Shown: in pieces, positions 6,745 through 13,379 of the stretch
How the letters are laid out: every line of letters begins with the position of its first letter
Numbering within the stretch: the first letter of the stretch is position 1
Source of the DNA: JBBECF01 sp040881945
Lineage (GTDB): Bacteria > Pseudomonadota > Alphaproteobacteria > Dongiales > Dongiaceae
Reading direction: 5' to 3'
DNA: 27,623 nucleotides
NCBI GenBank assembly: GCA_040881945.1
Contig: JBBECF010000099.1
Location: forward strand, 1 to 27,623
Notes under the pieces: model-generated
What the model was told of the DNA's origin: nothing
The model's database searches: none
Seen by the model: only the letters and a program-made list of their open reading frames with translations
Made by a program: the position numbers and the translations under genes

Positions 6745-8065
6745 TCGTGATTTCCTCTCGCCCGAACAGCCCCATCTCGTCCATAAGGGATGCAAGCAAC
6801 GATTGCGTTCTGGCCAACGCGGGACTCATGCCAGTCGCGTTCGTAAGGTGAAAGCCGAGGAGTCCGGAACCGCCGGTGGGAGTCGGAACTGCCTTGCCTG
6901 ACCCCAATGTGCCATCAAGGGCAACGATCATCCTGCCAAGCACCTGGGCCGCCAATGGCGGAACCGCATTCCCGATCTGTTGGGCCACGCTTCTCGGGCC
7001 GCCAACAAAATGAAAGTCGTCCCGGAAGGACTGAACGCGCGCGCACTCGCGAAGCGTGAGCGTTCTGTTCTCACTCGGATGCACAAACTCTTGCGTTGCC
7101 GCTCCGGTGATGGTGAGGCAGTTCAGGTCGCTTCTAAGCCGCTTTAGGCCGGACGGCGCACCACCACGACGCTCTGTTGGTGTGCCGTCCATCACGCGCC
7201 GAAAAGCCCGGCGCCGGAAGCTGTCGTGCCAAAGGTGTTCTGGCAAGTCTTTCATGGTCTGGCCAGGGCGCAAGTGGGTCATGCGCTGCAAGTCTTGCTC
7301 GGACATCGGCGGAAGAAAATGAAGGCCGACCTTGCCCGTCGAGTTTCCTTCCCTCATGCGGCCGTCGTATGCGTTCTGCGGCGACTCGCTCGCATACGTG
7401 GCGGTTTCTTTCGATGACGCTACCGGCTTGCCGAGGCCAGCCGTTGCCTCCGCAAGCGTTGGAGAGGGCGGTAATCCACCTCTCCACCTGTGCTTGCCCG
7501 CGTTATATGAGTGCGAGTACTCGGGGAATGTGAAATCCAATCCGACGGAGTTGCCGACAATGACAACGCGCTTCCTCGCCTGTGGAATTCCGAAGCCCGC
7601 GAAGTTCACTTTCTCGATTCGAAAGGCGTAGCCGAGCCGGATGAACTCTCGTGCAAGGTTGTAGACGCTTGCACCGCCGTTGGAGGTCAACAGCCCTTCA
7701 ACGTTCTCGAACAGGAACCAACGAGGTTTCATCTCCTCGACGATGTGAAGGTAGTTGAAAATCAGGCGGTTGCGCGGGTCGCCCGCCGCCCTCATGCCAG
7801 CAGAGCTGAACCCTTGGCATGGAGGCCCGCCTACGATTGCAAACGGTTGCGCCTTGATGCCAAGCTGCGCGCGCAGTTCTGTCGAGGTGACTTTTCCGAG
7901 GTCAAGTCCGTGGCAGGTGACCCCTAGGTTAGCTTCGTATGTCTGGCGGGCGTTCTTGTCGATTTCGACGCCCGCGAAGGGTTTGCACCCTGCGAGTGCA
8001 AACCCCTTCGACAGACCTCCAGCGCCGGAGAACAACGAGATGACCTGATCGGACCTATTTGTCAT
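6731..8065 (-). CDS. DNA (cytosine-5)-methyltransferase of a Type II R-M system
   Basis: This 444-residue enzyme transfers a methyl group from S-adenosylmethionine to C5 of cytosine in a specific site. Conserved motifs appear in order: I (ISLFSGAGGLSKGF, residues 9-22), IV (GGPPCQGFSSAG with catalytic Cys83), VI (FENVEGL with Glu120), VIII (IPQARKRVVIVG), IX (RECARVQSF) and X (QIGNAVPP). The segment between VIII and IX holds the target recognition domain. It is the first gene of a minus-strand cassette with the endonuclease and Vsr; a C5 product explains the presence of Vsr. No separate controller (C) protein was seen in the 260 bases upstream. Site specificity cannot be read from the sequence. 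Confidence 0.95.
   Translation of the reverse strand: MTNRSDQVISLFSGAGGLSKGFALAGCKPFAGVEIDKNARQTYEANLGVTCHGLDLGKVTSTELRAQLGIKAQPFAIVGGPPCQGFSSAGMRAAGDPRNRLIFNYLHIVEEMKPRWFLFENVEGLLTSNGGASVYNLAREFIRLGYAFRIEKVNFAGFGIPQARKRVVIVGNSVGLDFTFPEYSHSYNAGKHRWRGGLPPSPTLAEATAGLGKPVASSKETATYASESPQNAYDGRMREGNSTGKVGLHFLPPMSEQDLQRMTHLRPGQTMKDLPEHLWHDSFRRRAFRRVMDGTPTERRGGAPSGLKRLRSDLNCLTITGAATQEFVHPSENRTLTLRECARVQSFRDDFHFVGGPRSVAQQIGNAVPPLAAQVLGRMIVALDGTLGSGKAVPTPTGGSGLLGFHLTNATGMSPALARTQSLLASLMDEMGLFGREEITIAAG
6751..6758 (-). promoter_or_regulatory. Strong Shine-Dalgarno deciding the endonuclease TTG start
   Basis: AGAGGAAA on the minus strand lies just upstream of the TTG at 6744 (eight bases from AGGA to TTG), inside the 3' end of the methyltransferase gene. 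It points to a short (14-base) gene overlap and a non-ATG start for the endonuclease. Confidence 0.6.
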
Positions 8066-8328
8066 GGGAGAGCGCCGTGCCGCTCGGGTTCACGTTCCGT
8101 GGGCGACGATGGTTGTGAGAGCCCAGCTCGCCTTTTCCGCAGGGTAGCACAGCAACTTTCGGTCTGCGGAGGGTGAATCTCACGGTAGGTCGCAGCACCA
8201 CTCTTGCACCACCGACAAGGGACCGTCCGCACGGTTGATTGGCTCCAACCCGCACGGCCGAAACGCGGGCGGCGAAAACAAATTCATGCATAGCCGGCCC
8301 ACGTGGTCAACGCCGCGCCGGCCGGCCC

Positions 8329-8895
8329 TCAGCGGTTGGCGCCGGGCATCCATAGCACGTCCGCGGCGCCCTTGTCGTTGAGGTAACGGGCCAGGACGAA
8401 CAGGTGGTCGGACAGGCGGTTCATGTATTTGATCGCCTCCGGGTTGACCGGCTGGGTCGCCGCCAGCTCGGTCATCGCCCGCTCCGCCCGGCGCGCCACC
8501 GTGCGCGCCAGATGCAAGTAAGCCGCGGCCGGCGAGCCGCCCGGCAGCACGAAGGACTCGAGCGGCTTGAGCTCGGCGTTCAGGCGGTCGATCTCCTGTT
8601 CCAGGCGCAGAACTTGCGACGGCGCGATGCGCAGCGCCGGCTTCGCGTCGCCCTCGGGCGGTTCCGGCGTGCACAGATCGGCGCCGAGGTCGAACAGGTC
8701 GTTCTGGATGCGCGCCAGCATTTCGTCGGCCTCGCCCGCGGCGTGCAGCCGGACGAGCCCGATGGCGGCGTTCGCCTCGTCCACCGTGCCATAGGCGGCG
8801 ACGCGGCCGTCGTGCTTCGCCACGCGGGTCCCGTCGCCGAGCGAGGTCTGGCCCTTGTCGCCGCCGCGCGTGTAGATGCGGGTGAGTTTGACCAT
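8329..8895 (-). CDS. pduO: PduO-type ATP:cob(I)alamin adenosyltransferase
   Basis: This 188-residue cytosolic enzyme adenosylates cob(I)alamin to form coenzyme B12. The N-terminal TRGGDKGQTSLGDG is the ATP-binding signature of the PduO family, followed by KHDGRVAAYGTVDEANAAIG. Further signatures are the FVLPGG segment, the RTVARRAERA helix and NRLSDHLFVLARYLN near the C-terminus. It is 14 bases downstream of a HIG1-like gene, so they are probably cotranscribed. The product coenzyme is required by the ethylmalonyl-CoA mutase encoded at 19210-21216, which gives the gene a clear role here; that link is inference. The R-M cassette lies immediately downstream. Confidence 0.95.
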   Translation of the reverse strand: MVKLTRIYTRGGDKGQTSLGDGTRVAKHDGRVAAYGTVDEANAAIGLVRLHAAGEADEMLARIQNDLFDLGADLCTPEPPEGDAKPALRIAPSQVLRLEQEIDRLNAELKPLESFVLPGGSPAAAYLHLARTVARRAERAMTELAATQPVNPEAIKYMNRLSDHLFVLARYLNDKGAADVLWMPGANR

Positions 8896-8909
8896 GCCGG
8901 CGGCCGCCG

Positions 8910-9107
8910 TCAGCGCTGCATGACGAACGCCAGCAGCAGGAACAACAGCACCGCCGTCGCCTGCAGGACGACGCGCCAGCGCATCAGCCGGTTGCTGTGC
9001 TTGCGCCCGAACTCGCCGCCGCGCGCCATGGTCAGGATGCCCATGAACAGGACGGCCAGCGTCGCCACCATGGCGACGATCAGCAAGGCGGCGAGGAACC
9101 CGCTCAT
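8910..9107 (-). CDS. Small two-helix membrane protein, HIG1-like
   Basis: This 65-residue protein has two hydrophobic segments (about 5-26 and 46-62) joined by a basic loop containing RGGEFGRKHSNRLMRWRVVLQ. That loop resembles the HIG1 (hypoxia-induced gene 1) domain, where an R-x-R-x3-Q pattern lies before the second helix. In Rhodospirillales a two-helix protein of this kind is commonly found upstream of pduO. HIG1 proteins associate with respiratory complexes, but no function is established for this version. It probably heads the pduO transcript. Confidence 0.75.
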   Translation of the reverse strand: MSGFLAALLIVAMVATLAVLFMGILTMARGGEFGRKHSNRLMRWRVVLQATAVLLFLLLAFVMQR

Positions 9108-9186
9108 GGCTCAGATATAGCCCCGCGGCCGGCGCAAGCCCAGCGGCAACTTGGCGGGACGACCCGCGGCGCGCGGAACGGCCGGT

Positions 9187-9567
9187 TCAGATGGCCTCGA
9201 ATCCGCCGAGCCTCGACGCCTTGCGATCGAAGGTCGCGGTCGCATCGCAGCCGCGGCTCCTATTGGTCGCCGCGATCACCACGTCGGCAAAGTCCGCGCC
9301 CTCATCCAGCGCGAGAAGGCCGGCCTGAATCGCGTCGATGTCCTCGACCTCGAACTGGGTCGTGTCCAACACCTGCTTGAGCGCCAGCGCAATCCGTGTC
9401 CGGCCGAGACCGTAAAACCGTTCGAGCACCCAAACCGCTTCGCACATCACGACGCGATTGATCCAGCACGGCGCGTGCTCCGTCACGTAAGCCCGCGCGC
9501 GCTCCGCCTGGTCGGCATCGTCGCCGACCAACAGGCGGACGAGGACGTTGGTATCGATGCCCCTCAC
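9187..9567 (-). CDS. VapC-like PIN-domain ribonuclease toxin
   Basis: This 126-residue PIN-domain protein is likely an RNase toxin of a Type II toxin-antitoxin pair. Conserved acidic residues are seen in GIDTNVLVRLLVGDD at the N-terminus, CEAVWVLERFYGL in the middle and DFADVVIAATNRSRGCDATATFDRKA near the C-terminus, the usual order for VapC. The chosen start is a GTG that overlaps the antitoxin stop (GTGA), giving VRGIDTN...; longer in-frame readings run into the antitoxin gene. The toxin target is unknown. Confidence 0.88.
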   Translation of the reverse strand: MRGIDTNVLVRLLVGDDADQAERARAYVTEHAPCWINRVVMCEAVWVLERFYGLGRTRIALALKQVLDTTQFEVEDIDAIQAGLLALDEGADFADVVIAATNRSRGCDATATFDRKASRLGGFEAI

Positions 9568-9827
9568 GGGCGGCGCAGGCCCTTGCTGGCGCGAGCGACG
9601 GCGGCGTCCTTGGCCGCCTCGTTCATGGCCTCGATGGTGGCGCGCTTGCCGGGAACGTGCAAGATGCCGACCAGTTCCGATACATCGAGGCGCTTGCGCC
9701 TGATGACGATCTCGTCCTCTCCGGCGACGCGGCAACTGAGCTTGTCCCCCGACTTCAGGCCGAGGCGGTCGCGTATGTCCTTCGGCAACGTCAATTGCCC
9801 CTTGCTAGTCAGCGTGGTCGTGCTCAC
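9564..9827 (-). CDS. AbrB/SpoVT (swapped-hairpin) antitoxin
   Basis: This 87-residue protein has an N-terminal swapped-hairpin AbrB DNA-binding domain (MSTTTLTSKGQLTLPKDIRDRLGLKSGD pattern, residues 1-45). A short C-terminal tail follows and probably binds the PIN toxin. The start is a GTG with an excellent AAGGAG ribosome binding site seven bases upstream; no ATG competes. Its stop overlaps the toxin start. Such antitoxins repress their own operon. The pair sits between the HIG1/pduO genes and the tungstate regulator and looks like an accessory insertion. Confidence 0.9.
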   Translation of the reverse strand: MSTTTLTSKGQLTLPKDIRDRLGLKSGDKLSCRVAGEDEIVIRRKRLDVSELVGILHVPGKRATIEAMNEAAKDAAVARASKGLRRP

Positions 9828-9965
9828 GGCGATTCTCCTTACCGGACGGCCGTATTCTACGTTGAGGTAAGGAAACGTACAAGCCGGCGGACAACTCGTG
9901 CGTCACTGACAGCGTTCGGCAAGCGTACTCCCGCTGCGCGACGAAGTGCAGTAAAATGACACGAA

Positions 9966-10856
9966 ATGACACCCGAGACGTCGCCTTTCCTCACGGTTCG
10001 CGAGCTCGCCCAGCTGCTGCGCGTCAAGGAGCGCAAGGTCTATGTCTTGGCCGCGTCGGGCGAGATCCCGTGCAACCGGGCCATGGGCAAGCTCTTGTTT
10101 CCGCGCGCCGATGTCGAGGCCTGGCTCGCCCGGCATGACACCGGCCGCGTTCCCGGCGGCGATGCGCCGCGGCGGCCGATCGTATTCGTGGGCAGCCACG
10201 ATCCGCTGCTCGACTGGGCGCTGCGGGAATCGCGCAGCGGCATCGCGGCTTTCTTCGACGGCAGCCTCGACGGCTTGCAACGTCTCGCCGACGGGCAAGC
10301 GATGGCCGCCGGCATCCACCTCCACGAATCCGATGGCGAATGGAACCGCGGGCACGTGGCACAGGCGTTGTCCGGCGCGCCGGTCGTGCTGTTGGAGTGG
10401 GCGTGGCGCGAACGCGGTCTGATCGTCGCCGCGGGCAACGCCCGGAAGCTGCGCCGCCTGTCCGACCTCGTCGGACTGCGCGTCATGCCGCGCCAGCCCG
10501 AATCCGGAAGCCAGATGCTGTTCGACGCGCTGCTCGAGCGGGCGGGCATCGCCGCCGGCGCGCTCAAGGTCATGACTCCGCCCGCGCGCAACGAAAGCGA
10601 CGTGGCCCTGGCGGTGGCCGAGGACAAGGCCGACGCCGGATTCGGCTTGGCCGGCGTCGCGCGTCAGTTCGGGCTTGGCTTTGCGCCGCTGCTGCGCGAG
10701 CGGTACGATATCGTGGTCTTCCGGCGCGCCTATTTTCTCGAGCCCTTCCAGCGCTTTTTCGATTTCTGCCGCACGCCGGCCTTCGCCGGAAAGGCGCGCG
10801 AGCTCGGCGGCTACGATCTCGCCGGCTTCGGTCGCGTTCATTACGTCGGGCCGTAG
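9966..10856 (+). CDS. One-component regulator: excisionase-type HTH fused to a molybdate/tungstate-binding-like domain
   Basis: This 296-residue protein has an N-terminal helix-turn-helix of the excisionase/MerR-like type (LTVRELAQLLRVKERKVYVLAASGEIP pattern, residues 9-55). A COG1910-like periplasmic-binding-protein-fold domain follows (about 65-290), starting IVFVGSHDPLLDWALRE and including RQPESGSQMLFDALL and ADAGFGLAGVARQFGL. No signal peptide is present, so the ligand-binding domain is cytosolic. It is convergent with tupA with only 39 bases between stops, so it is the likely sensor-regulator of tungstate or molybdate uptake. No good ribosome binding site precedes the ATG. A 9-base direct repeat (9954-9972) overlaps the start codon. 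Confidence 0.8.
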   Translation: MTPETSPFLTVRELAQLLRVKERKVYVLAASGEIPCNRAMGKLLFPRADVEAWLARHDTGRVPGGDAPRRPIVFVGSHDPLLDWALRESRSGIAAFFDGSLDGLQRLADGQAMAAGIHLHESDGEWNRGHVAQALSGAPVVLLEWAWRERGLIVAAGNARKLRRLSDLVGLRVMPRQPESGSQMLFDALLERAGIAAGALKVMTPPARNESDVALAVAEDKADAGFGLAGVARQFGLGFAPLLRERYDIVVFRRAYFLEPFQRFFDFCRTPAFAGKARELGGYDLAGFGRVHYVGP

Positions 10857-10895
10857 CGCACCGCACCGGTCGCGCGCGGCGGCGACGACCTCCGT

Positions 10896-11747
10896 TCAGC
10901 TTTGCCCGGGCGCCTTGGCGTTCGGGAAGAAGAGCTGCTGGCCGTTGATCTTGTAGGCTGCGATGGCCGCCTGGCCGTCCGCGCCGAGCAGCCAATCGAT
11001 GAACGCCTGACCTTCCTTCGCCTTGACGTTCGGATGCTTGGCGGGGTTCACGAGGATCACGCCATATTGGTTGAACAGAGTCGGGTCGCCCTCGACGACG
11101 ATCTTGAAATCGCTCTTGTTCTCGAAGCCGATCCAGGTCGCGCGGTCGGTCAGCGCATAGGCGCCCATGCCGACGGCGGCGTTAAGCGTCGCGCCCATGC
11201 CCGAGCCGGTCTCCCGGTACCAGGTGCCGCTCGCCGCCTTGACGTCGACGCCGGCATCCTGCCACAGCTCGAGTTCCTTCTTGTGGGTGCCGCTGTCGTC
11301 GCCGCGCGAGGCGAACGGCGCCCCGGCCTCGGCAATCTTCTTGAGCGCGGCCGGCGCATCGTTCAGGCCGGCCACCTTGGCCGGGTCGCCGTCGGGTCCG
11401 ATCACGACGAAGTCGTTGTACATGACGTCGGAGCGCTCGACGCCCCACCCGTCGGCGACGAACTTCTCCTCGGCGCTTTTGGCGTGCACGAACACCACGT
11501 CGCCGTCGCCGTTCTCGCCGTTCTTCAACGCCTGCCCGGTGCCGACCGCCACGACCCGCACATCGACGCCGGTCTTTTCGGTGAACTTCGGCAGCAGGAA
11601 TTCGAACAGCCCCGAATTCTGCGTCGACGTCGTCGACTGGACGACGATGAACGAGTCGGCCGCAAGCGCCGGCCCTTGGGCCGGCGCGACATAACCGGCC
11701 GCGAGAGCCGCGGCGCCGAGCCATCCCAATGCGAATCGACGATTCAT
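10896..11747 (-). CDS. tupA: Tungstate ABC transporter, substrate-binding protein
   Basis: TupA captures tungstate in the periplasm for the TupBC importer. The mature protein starts near ADSFIVVQSTTSTQNSGLF; the TTSTxNSGL motif is typical of TupA and lines the oxyanion site. Further signatures are GTGQALKNGENGDGDVVFVHA, PFASRGDDSGTHKKE and GTWYRETGSGMG. The chosen start (MNRRFALGWLG) gives 283 residues with a signal peptide ending about ALA-A and an RR pair that could make it a Tat substrate. An ATG 39 bases upstream would add a non-hydrophobic extension and overlap tupC, and is less likely. A GGGAG ribosome binding site lies upstream. It is the last gene of tupB-tupC-tupA. Confidence 0.92.
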   Translation of the reverse strand: MNRRFALGWLGAAALAAGYVAPAQGPALAADSFIVVQSTTSTQNSGLFEFLLPKFTEKTGVDVRVVAVGTGQALKNGENGDGDVVFVHAKSAEEKFVADGWGVERSDVMYNDFVVIGPDGDPAKVAGLNDAPAALKKIAEAGAPFASRGDDSGTHKKELELWQDAGVDVKAASGTWYRETGSGMGATLNAAVGMGAYALTDRATWIGFENKSDFKIVVEGDPTLFNQYGVILVNPAKHPNVKAKEGQAFIDWLLGADGQAAIAAYKINGQQLFFPNAKAPGQS

Positions 11748-11782
11748 GTGTTCTGTTCTCCCTTGCTGGTGGACGTGCCGGG

Positions 11783-12553
11783 TCACAAGACGATCCGGCC
11801 GTCGACGAAGGCTTGCGCCTTGTCGGACCGCGGTCGTCCGAAGAATGACGCGGCCGGGCTCACCTCCTCGACCCGTCCGCGGCAGAGAAAGACGATCTCG
11901 TCGGCGAACCGGCGCGCCTGGCCGAGATCGTGGGTGACAAGGACGACCTTGGTGCCGGCCCCGTGGGCGCGCTGGATCAAGTCCTCGATCGCCAGCGTCG
12001 AGGCCGGATCGAGGCTCGCCGTCGGTTCGTCGAGAAACAGGACCTCGGGCTCGGGACTCAACGCGCGAGCGACGGCGAGGCGCCGCTGCTCGCCGCCCGA
12101 CAGCACGCGCGCCGGCCGGCGGGTCAGGTCAAGCAGATCGGCGCGCCGCATCCAGTCCTCGACGCGCCGGCCGAGCGCCGCGCCGCGGACCCCGTTGGCG
12201 CGCAGGGCGTAGCGCATATTGGCGGCGGTCGAGCGGCGCAGCAGGACGGGGCGCTGGAACACCATCGCCTGACGCCGGCGCACCTCGCGGTCGGCCGGCC
12301 GGCCGGCCCACGAAATGGCACCGGCCGTCGGGCGAATCAGGCCATGCAGCAGGCGCAAGAGCAGGCTCTTGCCGGCGCCGTTCGGTCCGATCACGACCGT
12401 GCGCGTCCCGGCGCGCAGCGTCAGGTCGATGCCGTCGATCAGCCGTCGGCCGCCGGCTTCGAACACCAGGTTCTCGGCGGCGACCGGGAGAATTCCCGGG
12501 ACCGCCGACCGGTCCGCCGCGGTCGGCAACGGTCGCGGCGCGACGTCAAGCAT
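11783..12553 (-). CDS. tupC: Tungstate ABC transporter, ATP-binding protein
   Basis: This is the cytosolic ATPase subunit of the tungstate importer, 256 residues. Walker A GPNGAGKS is at 56-63, the Q-loop around Gln100 (MVFQRP), the ABC signature LSGGEQRR at 151-158 and Walker B VLFLDEPTAS at 171-180; a switch histidine lies in LVTHDLGQ. The N-terminus carries about 25 extra residues before the ABC fold. Its start overlaps the tupB stop by eight bases and its stop is 35 bases before tupA. Distinction from molybdate ModC rests on the TupA/TupB partners and on the lack of a TOBE domain. Confidence 0.9.
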   Translation of the reverse strand: MLDVAPRPLPTAADRSAVPGILPVAAENLVFEAGGRRLIDGIDLTLRAGTRTVVIGPNGAGKSLLLRLLHGLIRPTAGAISWAGRPADREVRRRQAMVFQRPVLLRRSTAANMRYALRANGVRGAALGRRVEDWMRRADLLDLTRRPARVLSGGEQRRLAVARALSPEPEVLFLDEPTASLDPASTLAIEDLIQRAHGAGTKVVLVTHDLGQARRFADEIVFLCRGRVEEVSPAASFFGRPRSDKAQAFVDGRIVL

Positions 12554-13253
12554 AGGCGGCCCGCGTCGCGGTCGCGCGCATGCCCATGACGCAGCCGTTC
12601 ACGATGACGGCCAACCCGACCAGGATGACGCCGAGCGCGAGCGCCAGGCTGAGATTGCCCTTCGAGGTCTCGAGCGCGATGGTCGTCGTCATGACGCGCG
12701 TGACGTGGTTGATGTTGCCGCCGACGATGATCACGGCGCCGACCTCGGCGATCGCGCGGCCGAAGCCGGCCAGCGCCACGGTGAGCAGGCTGTAGCGCCC
12801 GTCCCACAGCAGCGTCGCCACGGCGCGCGCGCCCTCGACGCCGAGCGAGCGGAGCTGTTCGTCGTATTCCGCGTGCAGGTCCTCGACCACCTGGCGCGTC
12901 AGCGCGGCGACGATGGGCGTGACCAGGACCGTCTGGGCGACGATCATGGCGGTGGGCGTGTAGAGCAGGCCGAGCACGCCCAGCGGGCCGGCGTTGGACA
13001 GAAGCAGATAGATCATCAGCCCGACCACGACCGGCGGCAGGCCCATGAGCGCGTTCAGCGCCACGATGACGGCGGCGCGGCCGGGAAAGCGCAGCACCGC
13101 CAGGGCCGCGCCGAGCGGCAGCCCGATCGCCGAGGCGACTAGGACGGCGGACAGGCTGACCCGGAGCGAGAGCAGAACGATCTCGGCCAGATCGCGGTCG
13201 CCGGACAGGATCAGGTCGAAGGCGAGTCCGAAGGCGGCGCCGAAGTCCTGCAT
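12546..13253 (-). CDS. tupB: Tungstate ABC transporter, permease
   Basis: This 235-residue integral membrane protein has about five to six transmembrane segments. The coupling loop is seen as the EAA-like region YSLLTVALAGFGRAIAEVGAVIIVGGNI. The AxxGFGRAIxEVGAxxIVGGNI pattern is typical of TupB. The start at 13253 (MQDFGAAFG) has GGGAGG six bases upstream; an ATG 60 bases further is open in frame but lacks such a site. It is the first gene of tupB-tupC-tupA. Confidence 0.92.
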   Translation of the reverse strand: MQDFGAAFGLAFDLILSGDRDLAEIVLLSLRVSLSAVLVASAIGLPLGAALAVLRFPGRAAVIVALNALMGLPPVVVGLMIYLLLSNAGPLGVLGLLYTPTAMIVAQTVLVTPIVAALTRQVVEDLHAEYDEQLRSLGVEGARAVATLLWDGRYSLLTVALAGFGRAIAEVGAVIIVGGNINHVTRVMTTTIALETSKGNLSLALALGVILVGLAVIVNGCVMGMRATATRAAYA

Positions 13254-13274
13254 CCTAGGCCTCCCAGAGCGTAT

Positions 13275-13298
13275 TTTTCCTAGTATGCAGTATGAAAA
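13275..13298. promoter_or_regulatory. Possible operator upstream of the tup operon
   Basis: An AT-rich patch 22 bases upstream of tupB carries an imperfect palindrome (TTTTC ends facing GAAAA) that contains two AGTATG repeats one base apart (13282-13287 and 13289-13294). Such a patch in otherwise very GC-rich DNA, just before the ribosome binding site, is a likely promoter/operator. The HTH regulator at 9966-10856 is the natural candidate to bind it. This is an inference. Confidence 0.4.
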
Positions 13299-13379
13299 GT
13301 CATAAAACAGCAAAAAATGCGGAGGCAGGCCGCGCCGACGACGCGGCCGTGCGACTCGCCGGTCGCCCCAGCCCGCCGC

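Noticed and set aside
8055..8291. A 78-codon minus-strand frame upstream of the methyltransferase, possibly a controller protein
   Set aside because: It overlaps the methyltransferase start, has no HTH pattern and no ribosome binding site, and its composition looks non-coding.
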